DNA of 52,267 bases. Origin: CAYSYM01 sp964435115. Its GTDB lineage: Bacteria > Chloroflexota > UBA6077 > CF-72. The stretch lies in NCBI GenBank assembly GCA_964435115.1, contig CAYSYM010000024.1, forward strand, positions 1 through 52,267, in the 5' to 3' direction. Positions 1 to 8,843 of this stretch are shown here, piece by piece (positions within the stretch are counted from its first letter, which is position 1; each line of letters opens with the position of its first letter). The position numbers and the translations under genes are program-made. The notes under the pieces are model-generated. The model made no database searches, had not been told where the DNA came from, and saw nothing but the letters and a program-made list of their open reading frames with translations.

Positions 1-208
1 CTCCCGGCCCCGGCTCTCCCGGTAGGGGGCCGTTCGACTGCCCACTCCTATGGGCTGCGCCCCCCGGGCCCCCCGCTCGTTCCGCAGGCACCCCGGAGGA
101 TGGCGTGCCAGGCAACAGGTGGAGAACTGGAAGGCCCTGGGTATCAGGGGAAGCGATGTGTGACACGCGCATTGAAGGCACCGTATCGCGACTACAGGGA
201 GACAGCGC

Positions 209-1705
209 GTGCTGACAACAACGAAGTTCCGCGCAATCGTCGTGGGCGTTGGCGTTCTGGCCCTCTTTCTTGCAGCCAGTTGCACCCCTGCCGCCGGACC
301 GGCGCAGCCGACGGCGGCGCCCAAGGCCACCAGCGCCCCCGCGCCGACGACTGCCGCCCCAACCGCCGCCCCCAAGCCCGCCACGACACCGGCACAGCCG
401 GCTGGCAGCGGTGCGGCGGTGGAGGTGGCCGTGGTTTGCCGGTGCGTCTCGGGGGGCGTCAATGCTAACACCGTCAAGTGGCTGAACGACACCGTCTTTC
501 CGAAGTTCAAGGAGCAGATGGCTGCCCAGGGGAAGCAGGTCACGCCCAAGCTGGTCGAGTTCGGCGGCAGCGATGAGGAGCTCAAGGCCCAGTACGCGCT
601 CGACCTCAAGGCGGGCAAGGGCAACGACGTGATGGCCTTTGACGGCTTCTGGACGGCGGAGTTCGTCGCCGGCAATCTGATCAAGCCACTGGATGCGGTG
701 GCCGGCGCGGAGGCCAACAACTGGGACGGCTGGCCCCGTATCCCACCAACCATCCAGGCGCTGCTCATGTTCGAGGGCAAGCGCTTCGGCATCCCCACGG
801 GCACCGACTCGCGTGTCCTCTGGTACCGCAAGGACGTCTTCAGGCAGGCGGGGCTGCCCGAGACCTGGCAGCCCCGGAGCTGGGATGAGCTGCTGGCGGC
901 CGCGCGCCAGATCAAGAAGACCCTGCCCGATGTGATCCCGCTCCAGATCAACGCGGGCACGGCGATGGGCGAGGCGACGACCATGCAGGGCTTCTACCCG
1001 CTGCTGGCCGCCGCCGGTTCCTGGATCTACGACGAAGAGAAGCAGAAGTGGGTGGGGCGCAGCCCGGCCATGCTCGACGCGCTCACGCTCTACAAGACGA
1101 TCTACGTCGACGAGAAACTGGGCGACGAGCGGCTGCAGCTCCTCAAAGACGGCCGCAACCGGTCGTTTGCCCAGTTCCGGGACGGGAAGATCGCCGTGCT
1201 GCTGGAAGGCGACTTCTTCTGGCGCTCGGTCCTGGCGCCGGGCTCGGAGTGGGCGCTCCCCAACCGAGACGACGTGGTCAGCTTCGCGAAGATCCCGGCC
1301 GGGCAGCCTGGCAAGGGCTACCGGGGCCAGGACTTCGTCAACGTCTCGGGCGGGACGGGCTTCATCCTGAACCCGAACACCAAGAACCCTAAGGAGGCCT
1401 GGGCGCTGCTCTCCTTCATGTTCAGCCGGGACATGCTGCTCGAGTTCCAGAGGATCGAGCCGCGCATTCGCGCCCGAGACGACGTGCCGGTGACGGGTGA
1501 CCCGGTGATGACGGAGCTGGCCAGGCTGCTGCCGCTGACTGTCGTCCGACCGATGCTGCCCGTCTACCCCAAGGTGTCCCAGGCCGCCCAGCAGGCGACC
1601 GAGCGGGTCGTGACGGGAGAGATGACGCCCCAGCAAGCCATGGACGCCTATGCGAGAGAGGTCGCCGACCTGGCGGGGGCGGAGAACGTGATCACCGTGC
1701 AGTAA
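209..1705 (+). CDS. ABC transporter extracellular solute-binding lipoprotein, carbohydrate type
   Basis: This is the substrate-capturing protein of an importer whose permeases and ATPase follow. Residues 1-25 form a lipoprotein signal: a basic start, a hydrophobic core and FLAAS-C with Cys25 as the likely lipid site. Residues 26-70 are an Ala/Pro/Thr linker, usual for Chloroflexota lipoproteins. The rest reads as a family 1 (MalE/UgpB-like) binding protein, with KGNDVMAFDG and GGTGFILNP segments and a conserved C-terminal helical part. The GTG start at 209 is chosen because GGGAG lies about eight bases before it and the signal peptide follows at once. The substrate cannot be read; a sugar, polyol or glycerophosphodiester all fit the family. 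Confidence 0.9.
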   Translation: MLTTTKFRAIVVGVGVLALFLAASCTPAAGPAQPTAAPKATSAPAPTTAAPTAAPKPATTPAQPAGSGAAVEVAVVCRCVSGGVNANTVKWLNDTVFPKFKEQMAAQGKQVTPKLVEFGGSDEELKAQYALDLKAGKGNDVMAFDGFWTAEFVAGNLIKPLDAVAGAEANNWDGWPRIPPTIQALLMFEGKRFGIPTGTDSRVLWYRKDVFRQAGLPETWQPRSWDELLAAARQIKKTLPDVIPLQINAGTAMGEATTMQGFYPLLAAAGSWIYDEEKQKWVGRSPAMLDALTLYKTIYVDEKLGDERLQLLKDGRNRSFAQFRDGKIAVLLEGDFFWRSVLAPGSEWALPNRDDVVSFAKIPAGQPGKGYRGQDFVNVSGGTGFILNPNTKNPKEAWALLSFMFSRDMLLEFQRIEPRIRARDDVPVTGDPVMTELARLLPLTVVRPMLPVYPKVSQAAQQATERVVTGEMTPQQAMDAYAREVADLAGAENVITVQ

Positions 1706-1709
1706 GCCA

Positions 1710-1732
1710 GCCCCCTCTCCCGCTGAGGGGGC
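1710..1732 (+). repeat. Intergenic stem-loop after the binding-protein gene
   Basis: GCCCCCTC (1710-1717) pairs perfectly with GAGGGGGC (1725-1732) across a 7-nt loop, five bases after the binding-protein stop. Hairpins here are common in ABC importer operons, where they keep the binding protein mRNA more abundant than the permease mRNA. No U-tract follows, so partial termination or 3' end protection is more likely than full termination. The sequence also resembles the CCCTCTCCC REP-like hairpin at 14101. Confidence 0.55.
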
Positions 1733-1803
1733 GTAGGAGGTGAGGGCTGGGCTGCCGGCCCTCGCCCCCCGCTCCAGAGCAAGAGAGGCCGGAACGAATC
1801 GCC

Positions 1804-2712
1804 GTGGAGAAGAGCCGTCCCATCCTATCGCCATGGGCGGGAGCGCTGTTCCTCGTCCCCGCCCTGTTCTTCATCGCCGTCTTCCTGCTGTTCCCCTCCG
1901 TGTGGGTGCTGTGGATCAGCCTGACTAACGAGGCGCTGACCGGCGCCGGAGCGGCCCGGCCAGAATTCGTGGGGCTGGAGAACTTCCGGGCCCTCTTCGA
2001 CCCGGAGCGGTGGATGACCCGAGGCCAGTTCGGCAGCGCGCTGCGCAACTCCCTCATCTTCGTGGTCGGCTCCGGGCTCGTCGGCCAGGTGGTCCTTGGC
2101 CTGGCCATTGCCTGGGCGTTCTACCGGCGGCGGGGCGTCTGGCGCGAGACGTTCTACACCCTGGTCATCCTGGCCTGGATCATCCCCGACGTCGTCGTCG
2201 CGTTCCTGTGGATCGCGTTCTTGGACCGCGACTTCGGCACGCTCAACGCGCTCCTCTTACGCCTTGGCCTGGGCAAGCCTGACTGGCTCATCGAGCTGCC
2301 GCTGTTCTCGATCATCCTGTTCAACATCTGGCGCGGGACGGCGTTCTCGATGCTCCTGTTCTCGTCTGCTCTGGCCAGCCTCCCACCGTCGTACCTCGAG
2401 GCGGCCGCGGTGGCCGGCGCCTCCGCGTGGCAGACGCTGCGCGACGTATTCCTGCCCCTGATCCGCAGCCATGTGGTCACCGCTTTCATCCTGGTCACCC
2501 TGTGGACCTTCAACACGTTTACGCCGTTCCTGCTGACCGGCGGCGGCCCTGCTTTCCGCTCGGAGGTGGTCTCGATCTACACGTTCCGCGTCGCCTTTCA
2601 GTACTTCGAGTTCGGCCGTGGCGCGGCCGTGGCGGTGGTCATGATGCTGATCAACCTCACCCTGGCGCTCGTCTACCTGGCGACGGCGCGCCGGGACCTG
2701 AAGACCGCGTGA
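1804..2712 (+). CDS. Carbohydrate ABC transporter permease (MalF/UgpA type)
   Basis: Inner-membrane channel subunit of the importer. The 302-residue protein has about six hydrophobic helices, the first at residues 10-37. The EAA loop that docks on the ATPase is visible near residues 200-225 (EAAAVAGASAWQTLRDVF, then LPLI). Length and layout fit the MalF-like family without the extra periplasmic domain. The GTG at 1804 places a short basic segment just before helix 1. The 3' end overlaps the next permease gene by four bases (GTGA), so the two are translationally coupled. Confidence 0.92.
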   Translation: MEKSRPILSPWAGALFLVPALFFIAVFLLFPSVWVLWISLTNEALTGAGAARPEFVGLENFRALFDPERWMTRGQFGSALRNSLIFVVGSGLVGQVVLGLAIAWAFYRRRGVWRETFYTLVILAWIIPDVVVAFLWIAFLDRDFGTLNALLLRLGLGKPDWLIELPLFSIILFNIWRGTAFSMLLFSSALASLPPSYLEAAAVAGASAWQTLRDVFLPLIRSHVVTAFILVTLWTFNTFTPFLLTGGGPAFRSEVVSIYTFRVAFQYFEFGRGAAVAVVMMLINLTLALVYLATARRDLKTA

Positions 2713-3587
2713 GCGCCCCCCTCTCGGTCCCGGCTCCGGTGGCGGCGGCCGCTCCCTGGCCGGCCCTGCTGCGGCAGGTCCTCGGCCGTGTGGCCTTCTA
2801 CGGCTTCTCGTCCCTGCTTGGCGCGTTCTTCGCCGTCCCCATGCTGTGGTTGCTGCTCGCCCCGTTCAACCCGCGCGGGACGCTGGGGCTGGAGATCCCC
2901 GCCAGCCCCACGCTGGCCCACTTCCAGAGCGTCTTCGCCAACGACTTCGCCGTGCGTGCCCTGCTGAACAGCGCCATCCTGGCTGGCGGCAGCATGCTGG
3001 CCGTGACGCTGACCGCCGTCCTGGCGGCGTACGCCCTCTCGCGCGCCGAAGTGCCTCACTACGACCTGCTGACCTACGGGCTCATCCTCTTCTCGTCGGT
3101 GGTTACCGGGACAGCCGCCATGGTCCCCATCTTCCTACTCGCCAACAGCCTGGGTCTGGTGGACACCCAGGTCGGCGTGATCCTGGCCTTCACCGGGGGT
3201 CTGCTGCCCACGGCGATCTTCATCCTGCGCGACTTCGTGGCTGGCTTCCCCCGGTCCTACGAGGAGTCGGCCATGGTGAGTGGCGCGACTCCGTGGCAGA
3301 TGTTCTGGGACGTGGTGGCGCCACTGCTGCGCCCCGGGATGATGGTGGTCGCCATCTGGGCCTTCGTGAACGTCTGGGGCGCTTTCCTCATTCCCTTCGT
3401 GCTGCTGCGCTCGCCCGAGACGATGCCGGCCGCCATCGCCACCTTCTCCTTCTACACGGAAGCCGGCACGCCGATCCTGACCCTGACGGCCGCGTACGCC
3501 CTGCTGTATGCCATCCCTGTCCTGGTGCTCTACCTGTTCGTGAACGCGCGCTACGGCTTCCGCTTCTTCGGAGGCATCAAGCGATGA
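2709..3587 (+). CDS. Carbohydrate ABC transporter permease (MalG/UgpE type)
   Basis: Second channel subunit, 292 residues with about six membrane helices. The EAA loop reads EESAMVSGATPWQMFWDV and is followed by APLLRP. The GTG at 2709 is chosen because it overlaps the stop of the upstream permease as GTGA and gives the normal family length. An in-frame extension back to 2427 is only a reading of the upstream gene in another frame. The C-terminus (YGFRFFGGIKR) is typical for MalG-like permeases. It should pair with the preceding permease and the ATPase after it. Confidence 0.92.
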   Translation: MSAPLSVPAPVAAAAPWPALLRQVLGRVAFYGFSSLLGAFFAVPMLWLLLAPFNPRGTLGLEIPASPTLAHFQSVFANDFAVRALLNSAILAGGSMLAVTLTAVLAAYALSRAEVPHYDLLTYGLILFSSVVTGTAAMVPIFLLANSLGLVDTQVGVILAFTGGLLPTAIFILRDFVAGFPRSYEESAMVSGATPWQMFWDVVAPLLRPGMMVVAIWAFVNVWGAFLIPFVLLRSPETMPAAIATFSFYTEAGTPILTLTAAYALLYAIPVLVLYLFVNARYGFRFFGGIKR

Positions 3588-3641
3588 GCGTGTGGGCACT
3601 CATGACCCATCACTCGGGGCCCCGCCTGCGAGACGGTTGAC

Positions 3642-4754
3642 ATGGCCCAGATCCAGCTCAGCCAGTTGACCAAGCGCTTCGGCAGCGTGACCGCCGTGGC
3701 AGAGCTGACGCTGGCGATCGAGGACGGCGAGTTCTTCGCCCTGCTCGGCCCTTCGGGGTGCGGCAAGACCACCACCATGCGCCTGGTCGCCGGACTCGAA
3801 GCGCCGACCCACGGGAGGATCGTCATCGGCGACCGGGACGTGACGAGCCTGCCGCCTCGGACGCGAGACGTGGCGATGGTCTTCCAGGACTACGCGCTCT
3901 ACCCCCACATGACGATCGCCGAGAACGTCGGCTACCCGCTGAAGGTGCGCGGCTACCCGAAGGAGAAAGCGCGGCAGCAGGTGGAGGAGGTGGCGGAGTC
4001 GCTGCAGATCGCCCATCTGCTCGACCGGCGGCCTGGCCAACTCTCGGGCGGCCAGCAGCAGCGGGCGGCGGTGGCACGGACGCTCGTGTACCGCGCCCAG
4101 GCCTACCTGTTCGACGAGCCGCTGAGCAACCTCGACGCCAAGCTGCGCCTGGATGCGCGCAGCTTCCTCAAGCACCTGCAGAAGTCGCTGGGAATCACCA
4201 CCATCTACGTCACCCACGACCAGGCCGAGGCGATGGCGCTGGCCGACCGCGTGGGCGTGATGCGTGAGGGCCGGCTCCTGCAGGTCGGAACTCCACTCCA
4301 GGTCTACCGCCGCCCCGTCAATACGTTCGTCGCCACCTTTCTCGGCAGCCCGGCGATGAACCTGGTTCGCTGCCACTTCCGGGCTGCCGGCCCGACGCTC
4401 CAGAGCGACACCTTCCGCCTGGACGCGTCAGCGCGAGGCGACGCCCTGCACGGCGTGTTCCGCGACGGAGAGGCGCTGTGGCTGGGCATCCGGCCTGAGC
4501 ACCTGGCCCTGGCGGGCGGCCCTGGACCGAGCCACCTGCCGGCCGAGGTCTACGCCGTCCAGCCGCTCGGGGCGGAGAGCCTGGTCACCATGCGGGTCGA
4601 CCGGGGAGCCGCGACAGAGGCCGGCCAGGCCCTGGTGACCGTCCGGATCTTCGAGGACGTGGACGATCTACCCCAGCTCAAGGAGCGCGCGTGGCTCGCC
4701 GTGGACCTCGAGCGTGCGCTCTTCTACCGCGAGACGGGCGACCTCGCCGCCTGA
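3642..4754 (+). CDS. ABC transporter ATPase, MalK/UgpC type
   Basis: Energises the importer at the cytoplasmic face. Walker A (GPSGCGKT) is at residues 36-43, followed by a Q-loop in VFQDYALYP, the signature LSGGQQQR, Walker B in AYLFDEPLSNLD, and the switch histidine in YVTHDQAEAM. Residues from about 235 to 370 form the TOBE-type regulatory domain found in MalK/UgpC, including the GIRPEHL segment. Family members serve di- and oligosaccharides, glycerol-3-phosphate and related substrates, so the substrate stays open. The 54-bp gap after the permease holds no obvious signal. Confidence 0.94.
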   Translation: MAQIQLSQLTKRFGSVTAVAELTLAIEDGEFFALLGPSGCGKTTTMRLVAGLEAPTHGRIVIGDRDVTSLPPRTRDVAMVFQDYALYPHMTIAENVGYPLKVRGYPKEKARQQVEEVAESLQIAHLLDRRPGQLSGGQQQRAAVARTLVYRAQAYLFDEPLSNLDAKLRLDARSFLKHLQKSLGITTIYVTHDQAEAMALADRVGVMREGRLLQVGTPLQVYRRPVNTFVATFLGSPAMNLVRCHFRAAGPTLQSDTFRLDASARGDALHGVFRDGEALWLGIRPEHLALAGGPGPSHLPAEVYAVQPLGAESLVTMRVDRGAATEAGQALVTVRIFEDVDDLPQLKERAWLAVDLERALFYRETGDLAA

Positions 4755-4796
4755 GCAGGTGGGGAGGTCGTGGGCCACGGGTCACGGAAGCCCCCC

Positions 4797-6218
4797 ATGA
4801 CTCATGACGCATCGCCCATCCCTCAGCTCCGAGAGCGGAGCGAGCCACGACCCGACGTCGTCCTCGAGGGCTCCTTCGATGCGTCGCACGAGCGGCGGTA
4901 CGTCCACCTACCGTTCGAGGTGCCGCCCGGCGTGCGATCCCTGGAGGTGCGCTACGAGTACTCCGATCGCATCCCCTCGGACCCGCTCCTCAGCGGTGGC
5001 AGCACCCTGGATATCGGGCTGTTCGACGCGCGCGGTATCGAGCCGCTCCAGCCCGGGTTCCGCGGCTGGAGCGGCAGCGAGAAGCCCGCTTTCCGCCTCA
5101 CCGAGACCTGGGCCACGCCGCCCTACCTCGCAGGCCCGATCCTGCCCGGCGTCTGGCACGTGCTGCTCGGGCCGTACAAGGTCGGCCCGCACGGCTGCGC
5201 CTACCACGTCGAGATTCGCTTCGGCGACGATCCCGGCATCCCGGAACTGCGGCCGACGGAGGCCATTGCTCGTCCGCCGAGCCTGCCCGCCGCCGAGCCG
5301 GGCTGGCTGCGCGGCGACCTGCACTGCCACACGCTCTACTCCGACGGCGACTCGTGGCCGGCCGAGATGCTTGCCCGCGCTGTGGAGACCGGGCTGGAGT
5401 TCCTCGGCGTGACCGACCACAACCAGGTCGGCCACCAGGTGGAGTACGCCCGGGTGAGCGGGGCCTACCTGCCCGTCATCCTCTTCGGCGACGAGGTCAC
5501 AACCTACGGCGGCCACTGGAACGTGTGGGGCACCGACCGGTGGTGGGAGTTCCGCGAGCCCGAGACCGCGGCCGTCAGCCGTGCCATGCAGGCCGCCGCT
5601 GCCAGTGGCGCGCTCGTCTCCGTCAACCATCCCAAACCCTTCGGCCCGCCTTGGGAGTACCCGGACGCCCGCGGCTTCCACGCTGTCGAGGTCTGGAACG
5701 GCGAGTGGACGCGGCTCAATACGATCTCGCTCGGCTGGTGGGAGCAGCTCCTGCGGGCAGGACGCCGGGTCGTCGCGCTGGGCGGGAGCGATACCCACCG
5801 GCTCAAAGACTCGCACGCTGGCCCCCGCCACGCGCCACGCCTCGGCTGCCCGACCACCTGGGCCTGCGTGGGCGAGGATCGCTCCGCCGCCGGCGTCCTG
5901 ACGGCGCTCCGCGCCGGGCGCGTCTTCGTCTCGCGCGACCCATCAGGCCCTCAGCTCTACCTGCGGAGCGGCGCGGCGCTCCCCGGGAGCGCGATCGCGC
6001 CCGACGCGGAGGTCGAGGTACGCGTGCTCGGGGCAGGCGGCGGCACGCTGATGCTCGTGTCGGCCCGCGGCGCCGAGGCGGCGGCAGTCGTGGAGGGCGA
6101 CGAGTGGTCGCGGGCGTTTCGGCTGCCTGCCGACACTCCGGGTTACGTACGCGCCCAGGTGTTGGACGAGCGTGGGGAGATGCTCGCGCTCGCCAACCCG
6201 CTCTACCTCCTGCGCTGA
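4797..6218 (+). CDS. CehA/McbA-like PHP-domain metallohydrolase
   Basis: Probably a metal-dependent phosphoesterase or esterase. The first 160 residues look like a beta-sandwich (aromatic and Gly-rich strands, no signal peptide). A PHP domain follows, with metal ligands in DLHCHTLYSDGD, GVTDHN, VNHPKPFG and GGSDTHR. The last 100 residues are a second beta-rich segment. CehA/McbA relatives hydrolyse carbaryl esters, and PHP enzymes in general cleave phosphoesters. The position right after an importer operon suggests it acts on the imported compound in the cytoplasm; this is inference. ATG 4797 is preferred because GGAAG lies six bases before it; GTG 4770 is possible, but its GGGGAGG is only two bases away. 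Confidence 0.8.
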   Translation: MTHDASPIPQLRERSEPRPDVVLEGSFDASHERRYVHLPFEVPPGVRSLEVRYEYSDRIPSDPLLSGGSTLDIGLFDARGIEPLQPGFRGWSGSEKPAFRLTETWATPPYLAGPILPGVWHVLLGPYKVGPHGCAYHVEIRFGDDPGIPELRPTEAIARPPSLPAAEPGWLRGDLHCHTLYSDGDSWPAEMLARAVETGLEFLGVTDHNQVGHQVEYARVSGAYLPVILFGDEVTTYGGHWNVWGTDRWWEFREPETAAVSRAMQAAAASGALVSVNHPKPFGPPWEYPDARGFHAVEVWNGEWTRLNTISLGWWEQLLRAGRRVVALGGSDTHRLKDSHAGPRHAPRLGCPTTWACVGEDRSAAGVLTALRAGRVFVSRDPSGPQLYLRSGAALPGSAIAPDAEVEVRVLGAGGGTLMLVSARGAEAAAVVEGDEWSRAFRLPADTPGYVRAQVLDERGEMLALANPLYLLR

Positions 6219-6251
6219 GCGACGCCCCGCGCCTGGTAGCGATGCAGCCTC

Positions 6252-7073
6252 TCACGACCCGTTCGGGCGCGGCAGCCACGACTTCAGCCGGTAGCGCAGG
6301 ACCAGGCCGATCATCCACAGGCCGAGCGCGAGCGCCTTGCGCGGGTCGCCGGTCACGCTGGATTGGCCAACGCGCGGCAGGTAGTTCACCGGCACCTGGA
6401 TCACGCGCAGGCCCTGGAGCAGGCTCAGCAGCATCATCTCGGGCCCGAAGGCGCTGCCGCCAATCGTGAAGTGGGGGTCGAGGCGCGCCGCCGCGTCCCG
6501 CCGCAGCAGGCGCATCGTGCAGCCCACGTCGGTCAGGTTGGTGCTGTTGAAGAGAAGCTCCATGAGCTTCGCGACCGCCCAGTTGCCCCAGCGCAAGAAG
6601 GCGCCCATATTGGCTCCGTGCCAGATGAACGTGCGCGCGGTCCGACTCCCGTAGACCACATCGAAGTCATCCGCGTACGCCAGCAGCTTCAGCGTGTCGC
6701 GCCCCAGGAAGGTGCCGTCTGGCTCCGAGACGACGACGTAGTCGCCCGTGGCCTCGCGCAGGCCGCGCCGAATGGCGAACCCGTAGCCCTGCTGAGGCTC
6801 GTGGACCTCGCGCACCACGCCGTCGGGCACCTGGCGCGCTGCCGCGGCCACCTCCTCCGAGGTGCCGGGGGCGGCGTTGTTGTTCACGACCACCACCTCG
6901 TCGACCACGCCGGTGGCGGCGAAGTCCAGGATCGCCGTCCGAATCGAATCGCGCTCGTTGTAGGTGGGGAACACCACGGACACGCGGTGGCCGCGCCAGG
7001 GCACGCCCTCGATGGTAGTAAGGTTCGCGGCGGCGCGTCCCGTCCAGCGCCTCGCCGCCGCCCGCGGGCGCAT
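6252..7073 (-). CDS. Family 2 glycosyltransferase (dolichol-phosphate mannosyltransferase-like)
   Basis: Transfers a sugar from a nucleotide donor, probably to a lipid carrier or glycan. The GT-A fold is recognisable from SVVFPTYNERDSI near residue 30, the nucleotide-binding VVVVNNNA segment, and SEPDGTF in the place of the metal-binding DxD region. A hydrophobic C-terminal part (ALGLWMIGLVLRYRL) may anchor it to the membrane. The ATG at 7073 gives 273 residues; a GTG about 20 codons later is also possible. The gene is divergent from the lipoate-ligase-like gene, only 21 bp away, and convergent with the PHP gene. Confidence 0.85.
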   Translation of the reverse strand: MRPRAAARRWTGRAAANLTTIEGVPWRGHRVSVVFPTYNERDSIRTAILDFAATGVVDEVVVVNNNAAPGTSEEVAAAARQVPDGVVREVHEPQQGYGFAIRRGLREATGDYVVVSEPDGTFLGRDTLKLLAYADDFDVVYGSRTARTFIWHGANMGAFLRWGNWAVAKLMELLFNSTNLTDVGCTMRLLRRDAAARLDPHFTIGGSAFGPEMMLLSLLQGLRVIQVPVNYLPRVGQSSVTGDPRKALALGLWMIGLVLRYRLKSWLPRPNGS

Positions 7074-7094
7074 GCCGTACCCTTCCGCCTGACC

Positions 7095-7868
7095 ATGCGC
7101 CGTGACCGGTCCGCGCTCGTCCGGGACGTCAGCCCTCTTGAGAGCGGCCCGCCCGGCCCACAGCTCGCCGCCGACGAGGCGCTGCTGGACGCGGTGAAGC
7201 CGGGTGGCCCCGGCCTGGTCCGCTGGTACGTGGTCGACCGACCGGCGCTGGTCCTGGGCTTCGCGCAACGCCTGCGCGCGGCCGCGGTGATCGACGCCGA
7301 ACGCGCCGACCGGGCCGGCGTAGCGGTGCTGGAGCGCCGCGCGGGCGGAGGCCTGGTCCTTCTCGACGCGGGCATGCTCTGCCTCAGCCTCGCGCTCCCG
7401 CTGCCGCACCCCCTCGTCCCGGCTGACGTGACGGAGTCCTACCGCTGGCTGGGCGAGCGGCTGGCGGCAGGCCTACGTGCGCTCGGCGTGGCGGGGGCGA
7501 GACGAGTCGACGTCGCAGCCGCCCGGGCTGACGGCGCGGCCGTGGCGGCCTGGGACGGGCCCCTAGCGCCACTCCTCCGGGCCACGTGCTACGGGACGCT
7601 CTCGCCCCACGAGGTCGCCGTGAGCGGGACGAAGCTCGTCGGGCTCGCCCAGGTGCGGCGGCGGCACGGGGCGCTGTACCAGGCAGGTGTCCTGCTCAGG
7701 AACCAGGCAGCGCTCGCGGACTTCGTGCGCGTGGCGAACGAGGCCGACCGGAGCGCGCTGCGGGCCGCGCTGGCGCGGCGGACGGTGGGCCTCGTAGACG
7801 TGCTCGCCCCTTCGCCCGAGCCGGGCAACCTGGTGCGCGCCCTCGCACCGACGCTCCTGGGCGTCTGA
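7095..7868 (+). CDS. Lipoate-protein ligase A-like (BPL/LplA/LipB fold)
   Basis: Likely attaches or transfers lipoyl or octanoyl groups to lipoyl domains, or carries out a related acyl transfer. The fold is recognised from RRAGGG (the RRxxGG-type substrate loop), the later GTKLVGLAQ with the conserved lysine, and the QAGVLL strand. At 257 residues it is about the length of LplA without the accessory C-terminal domain. No lipoylated enzyme is encoded nearby, so the partner is unknown. ATG 7095 is chosen because it starts just before the family-typical LAADEALLD segment; the open frame upstream is a shadow of the glycosyltransferase. Confidence 0.8.
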   Translation: MRRDRSALVRDVSPLESGPPGPQLAADEALLDAVKPGGPGLVRWYVVDRPALVLGFAQRLRAAAVIDAERADRAGVAVLERRAGGGLVLLDAGMLCLSLALPLPHPLVPADVTESYRWLGERLAAGLRALGVAGARRVDVAAARADGAAVAAWDGPLAPLLRATCYGTLSPHEVAVSGTKLVGLAQVRRRHGALYQAGVLLRNQAALADFVRVANEADRSALRAALARRTVGLVDVLAPSPEPGNLVRALAPTLLGV

Positions 7869-7889
7869 CGCGGCGTCGCGCCGAGACGC
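7861..7889. terminator. Hairpin between convergent genes
   Basis: GCGTCT (7861-7866) pairs with AGACGC (7884-7889), and inside it CGGCG (7871-7875) pairs with CGCCG (7879-7883), with a 4-nt bulge on one side. It covers the stop codon of the lipoate-ligase-like gene and faces the end of the phosphatase gene. No U-tract is present, so its role as a terminator is inferred from position. Confidence 0.4.
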
Positions 7890-7893
7890 TCCG

Positions 7894-8829
7894 TCAGTCG
7901 GCCAGCCCCAGCAGCCGCCGGAGCTGCCGGGGCAGCCGCGGCTGCCAGGCCAGGCGGCCAGCCGCCTGCCAGGCGAACCCGGCCGGCCCGGCGATGACCG
8001 GTTGCGACCAGTGGCGCAGCGCCGACGGCTGCCGGCCGCCTTCGGGAGGCACGGGCTCAAAGCGCTCGAGCGGCTGCCACCGGCGGTCGCTCCAGGCGAG
8101 CGCGCACCCGCCGGCCTCCTGGACGAGGAGCGCGCCGGCCGCGACGTCCCACACCCGCGGTTGCACGAAGATGGCGAGCCGCAGCACGCCACTGGCGACG
8201 AGCGCCAGCTCGGCAGTGATGCTGCCCAGCGCCCGCGGCTCCGCTCCGCCGCGGTGGTGTGGCGGCGTGCCACGGGGCGGGCGCCGGAAGCGGAAGGCGC
8301 GCCAGTGCTGGCCGGGTAGGGTGATCAGCCGACCGCGTGGGTCCTCGCCGCTGGGAACCCGGAGCGGCTGCTCGTCGAACCAGGCGCCACCCCCGGCCCG
8401 CGCGTGGAAGACACCGGGGCGCAGGCTCGGCCCAACCGGGACCCACACGCAGCCGACCACCGGCCGGCCGTCCCGCAGGAGTGCGAGCGACACCCCCCAG
8501 AGCGGGAGGCCCGCGGCAAAGTTGGCGGTGCCGTCCAGCGGGTCGAGGACCCAGACGCTGCTGGCCGAGGGAGCCAGGTCGTCCGCGTGCTCCTCGCCGA
8601 TGATGCCGTGCGCGGGGAAGCGCGCCCGCAGCTCGGCACGCAGGAAGGTTTCGAGCTCACGGTCCGCGGCCGTTACCGGGTCGTCCTGCTGGCGCCCCTT
8701 GAACTCGAGTCTCGGCGCCGTCTGGAACGCCTGGAGGGCCCGCCCGCCGGCCTCGCGGGCGACCTCGATGGCGAGGCGCTCGGCGTGCTCGTCCTCGGCC
8801 GGGTCCAGCCAGGCGGCGCGCGCAGACAC
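7894..8829 (-). CDS. Inositol monophosphatase family phosphatase
   Basis: A Mg2+-dependent small-molecule phosphatase. The three family motifs are present: GIIGEEH (metal-binding Glu), VLDPLDGTANFAAGLPLW (metal-binding DxxDG followed by the TxN nucleophile site) and WDVAAGALLVQEAGG (third metal Asp). At 311 residues it is somewhat longer than usual because of a C-terminal tail. Substrates in this family include inositol phosphates, 3'-phosphoadenosine phosphates, histidinol phosphate and fructose bisphosphate; the sequence alone does not choose among them. The GTG start lies 14 bp after the CsaA-like gene, so both probably share a transcript. Confidence 0.88.
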   Translation of the reverse strand: MSARAAWLDPAEDEHAERLAIEVAREAGGRALQAFQTAPRLEFKGRQQDDPVTAADRELETFLRAELRARFPAHGIIGEEHADDLAPSASSVWVLDPLDGTANFAAGLPLWGVSLALLRDGRPVVGCVWVPVGPSLRPGVFHARAGGGAWFDEQPLRVPSGEDPRGRLITLPGQHWRAFRFRRPPRGTPPHHRGGAEPRALGSITAELALVASGVLRLAIFVQPRVWDVAAGALLVQEAGGCALAWSDRRWQPLERFEPVPPEGGRQPSALRHWSQPVIAGPAGFAWQAAGRLAWQPRLPRQLRRLLGLAD

Positions 8830-8843
8830 CAGCCCGCTGCCTG

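Noticed and set aside
1..208. Start of the window examined for the end of a gene or a tRNA
   Set aside because: GGCCGTTCGACTGCCC at 28-43 faintly resembles a T-arm, but no acceptor stem or anticodon arm can be drawn; no coding signal is seen before 209.
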